From NCBI GenBank assembly GCA_013695295.1, contig JACDAS010000114.1, positions 1 to 7,233 of the forward strand: a stretch of 7,233 bases of DNA. Reading direction: 5' to 3'. Of this stretch, positions 6,706 to 7,233 are shown piece after piece. The notes below the pieces were generated by a model. That model did no database searches. It saw nothing but the letters and a program-made list of their open reading frames with translations, and was not told the origin of the DNA. The translations under genes and the position numbers were made by a program. How positions within the stretch are numbered: the stretch's first letter is position 1; every line of letters starts with the position of its first letter. The DNA comes from Actinomycetota bacterium. GTDB lineage: Bacteria > Actinomycetota > Thermoleophilia > Gaiellales > Gaiellaceae.

Positions 6706-7233
6706 AGACGAAAGCTTCTGCGTCAACGGTCTCGAAGCGTATGGAATCCGCAGCCCGGTCGGCGCGCGCGAGCGCCTGCTCGCGCGAGCCGCCGACCGCG
6801 AGGACGGCTCCCGCCCGATCGGACCCGCGGAGCAGCGAGCCGAACACGTGTCCCGCCCTGCGGTAGATGCGGACTCCGAGGATCCCCTCACGACGCCGCG
6901 CCGCCTCGATCCCTGTGACTGCCCGCAGCTCACCGGGCGGCGCGACGAGGAAGCGGACGCAACCGCCACCGACCTGCTCGTCCGGCACGAGCGCCTCACG
7001 GCGGATCGGCTCGCCGAGCGCCGCGTCGAGGGCGAGGTCGTTCAGGTCGACGCCGAGCACGGCGCGGCAGAGCTCGGCGTCGTGCCCGCCGCCGAGGCGC
7101 GCCGCCAGCTCGCCGACGAGGGGGCCTCGCTCGTCCGCCGGGACGAGGATCTGCGTGTAGGTGGGCCCGTCGTTGATCCCGAGCGCCCGGGCCGCCGCCG
7201 AGGCAGCCTGGATGGCCGCGCCGACCACGTCAG
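6704..7233 (-). CDS. ATP-grasp domain protein, C-terminal part (5' end outside window)
   Basis: The frame is open from the right edge to a TAA at 6706-6704 and gives 175 residues of the C-terminal half of an ATP-grasp ligase. ATP-grasp enzymes join a carboxylate to an amine, or a similar nucleophile, through an acyl-phosphate intermediate. Numbering from the first visible whole codon, LGINDGPTYTQILV (17-30) is the strand pair before the metal site. GELAARLGGGHDAEL (40-54) is the metal- and phosphate-binding stretch with E41 and R45; Ala stands where many family members have the Asn ligand of E-x-N. GVDLNDLALDAALG (60-73) follows. The tail FLVAPPGELRAVTGIEAA (94-111) and DRAGAVLAVGGSREQALARA (138-157) resembles the C-terminal domain of carnosine-synthase-like and PurT/carbamoyl-phosphate-synthase-like members. 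A GTG at 7228 lies within this conserved domain and is not the true start. Its place before a sugar aminotransferase suggests amide formation on an amino sugar or precursor, but this is inferred. Confidence 0.88.
   Translation of the reverse strand, partial: DVVGAAIQAASAAARALGINDGPTYTQILVPADERGPLVGELAARLGGGHDAELCRAVLGVDLNDLALDAALGEPIRREALVPDEQVGGGCVRFLVAPPGELRAVTGIEAARRREGILGVRIYRRAGHVFGSLLRGSDRAGAVLAVGGSREQALARADRAADSIRFETVDAEAFV

Noticed and set aside
5572..6918. Long plus-strand open frame of 448 codons opposite the aminotransferase and ATP-grasp genes
   Set aside because: It is a shadow of high-GC coding sequence with few chance stops. The translation is Arg/Asp/Glu/Gly-rich with no recognisable domain, and the minus strand has clear conserved motifs.
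6704..7228. GTG at 7228 as the true start of the ATP-grasp gene (174 residues)
   Set aside because: The reading frame continues upstream to the window edge, and the visible part is only the C-terminal half of an ATP-grasp fold, so the start must lie outside.

Overview
The window is very GC-rich (above roughly 70% by eye), with codons ending almost always in G or C. Its predicted proteins are rich in Ala, Arg, Gly and Leu. This fits a high-GC actinobacterium, and my impression is of the Thermoleophilia/Gaiella-Solirubrobacter type, but the sequence alone does not settle the taxon. No rRNA, tRNA, mobile element or CRISPR array is visible.

All convincing genes lie on the minus strand and read from right to left as one compact unit. 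In transcription order they are: the C-terminal part of an ATP-grasp ligase (7233-6704, cut by the window edge); a DegT/DnrJ/EryC1/StrS-type PLP sugar aminotransferase (6657-5554, probable TTG start); a flippase-like membrane protein of the UPF0104 / lysylphosphatidylglycerol-synthase-TM superfamily (5557-4574); a family 2 glycosyltransferase (4581-3682); a 667-residue polytopic membrane protein resembling GT-C glycosyltransferases (3685-1682); a class I SAM-dependent methyltransferase (1685-930); and a GT4/GT-B glycosyltransferase (933-1, cut by the window edge).

The last six genes are joined by overlaps of 4 or 8 bp (ATGA, ATGGCTAG, ATGA, GTGA, ATGA), which suggests one polycistronic message with translational coupling. 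The only non-coding gap is about 46 bp between the ATP-grasp gene and the aminotransferase. It holds a near-perfect 24-bp palindrome that overlaps the ATP-grasp stop codon. No promoter or intrinsic terminator is visible, so the operon's ends probably lie outside the window.

Taken together this is part of a cell-surface glycan or glycolipid locus. The aminotransferase would make an amino sugar, and the ATP-grasp enzyme could acylate an amine or make another building block. The two soluble-type glycosyltransferases and the GT-C-like membrane protein would assemble the glycan, and the methyltransferase would decorate it. The UPF0104 protein may take part in lipid-linked intermediate handling. 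The individual families are familiar. The least characterised component is the 667-residue membrane protein with its soluble C-terminal domain. I see no clear evidence of a wholly new system.
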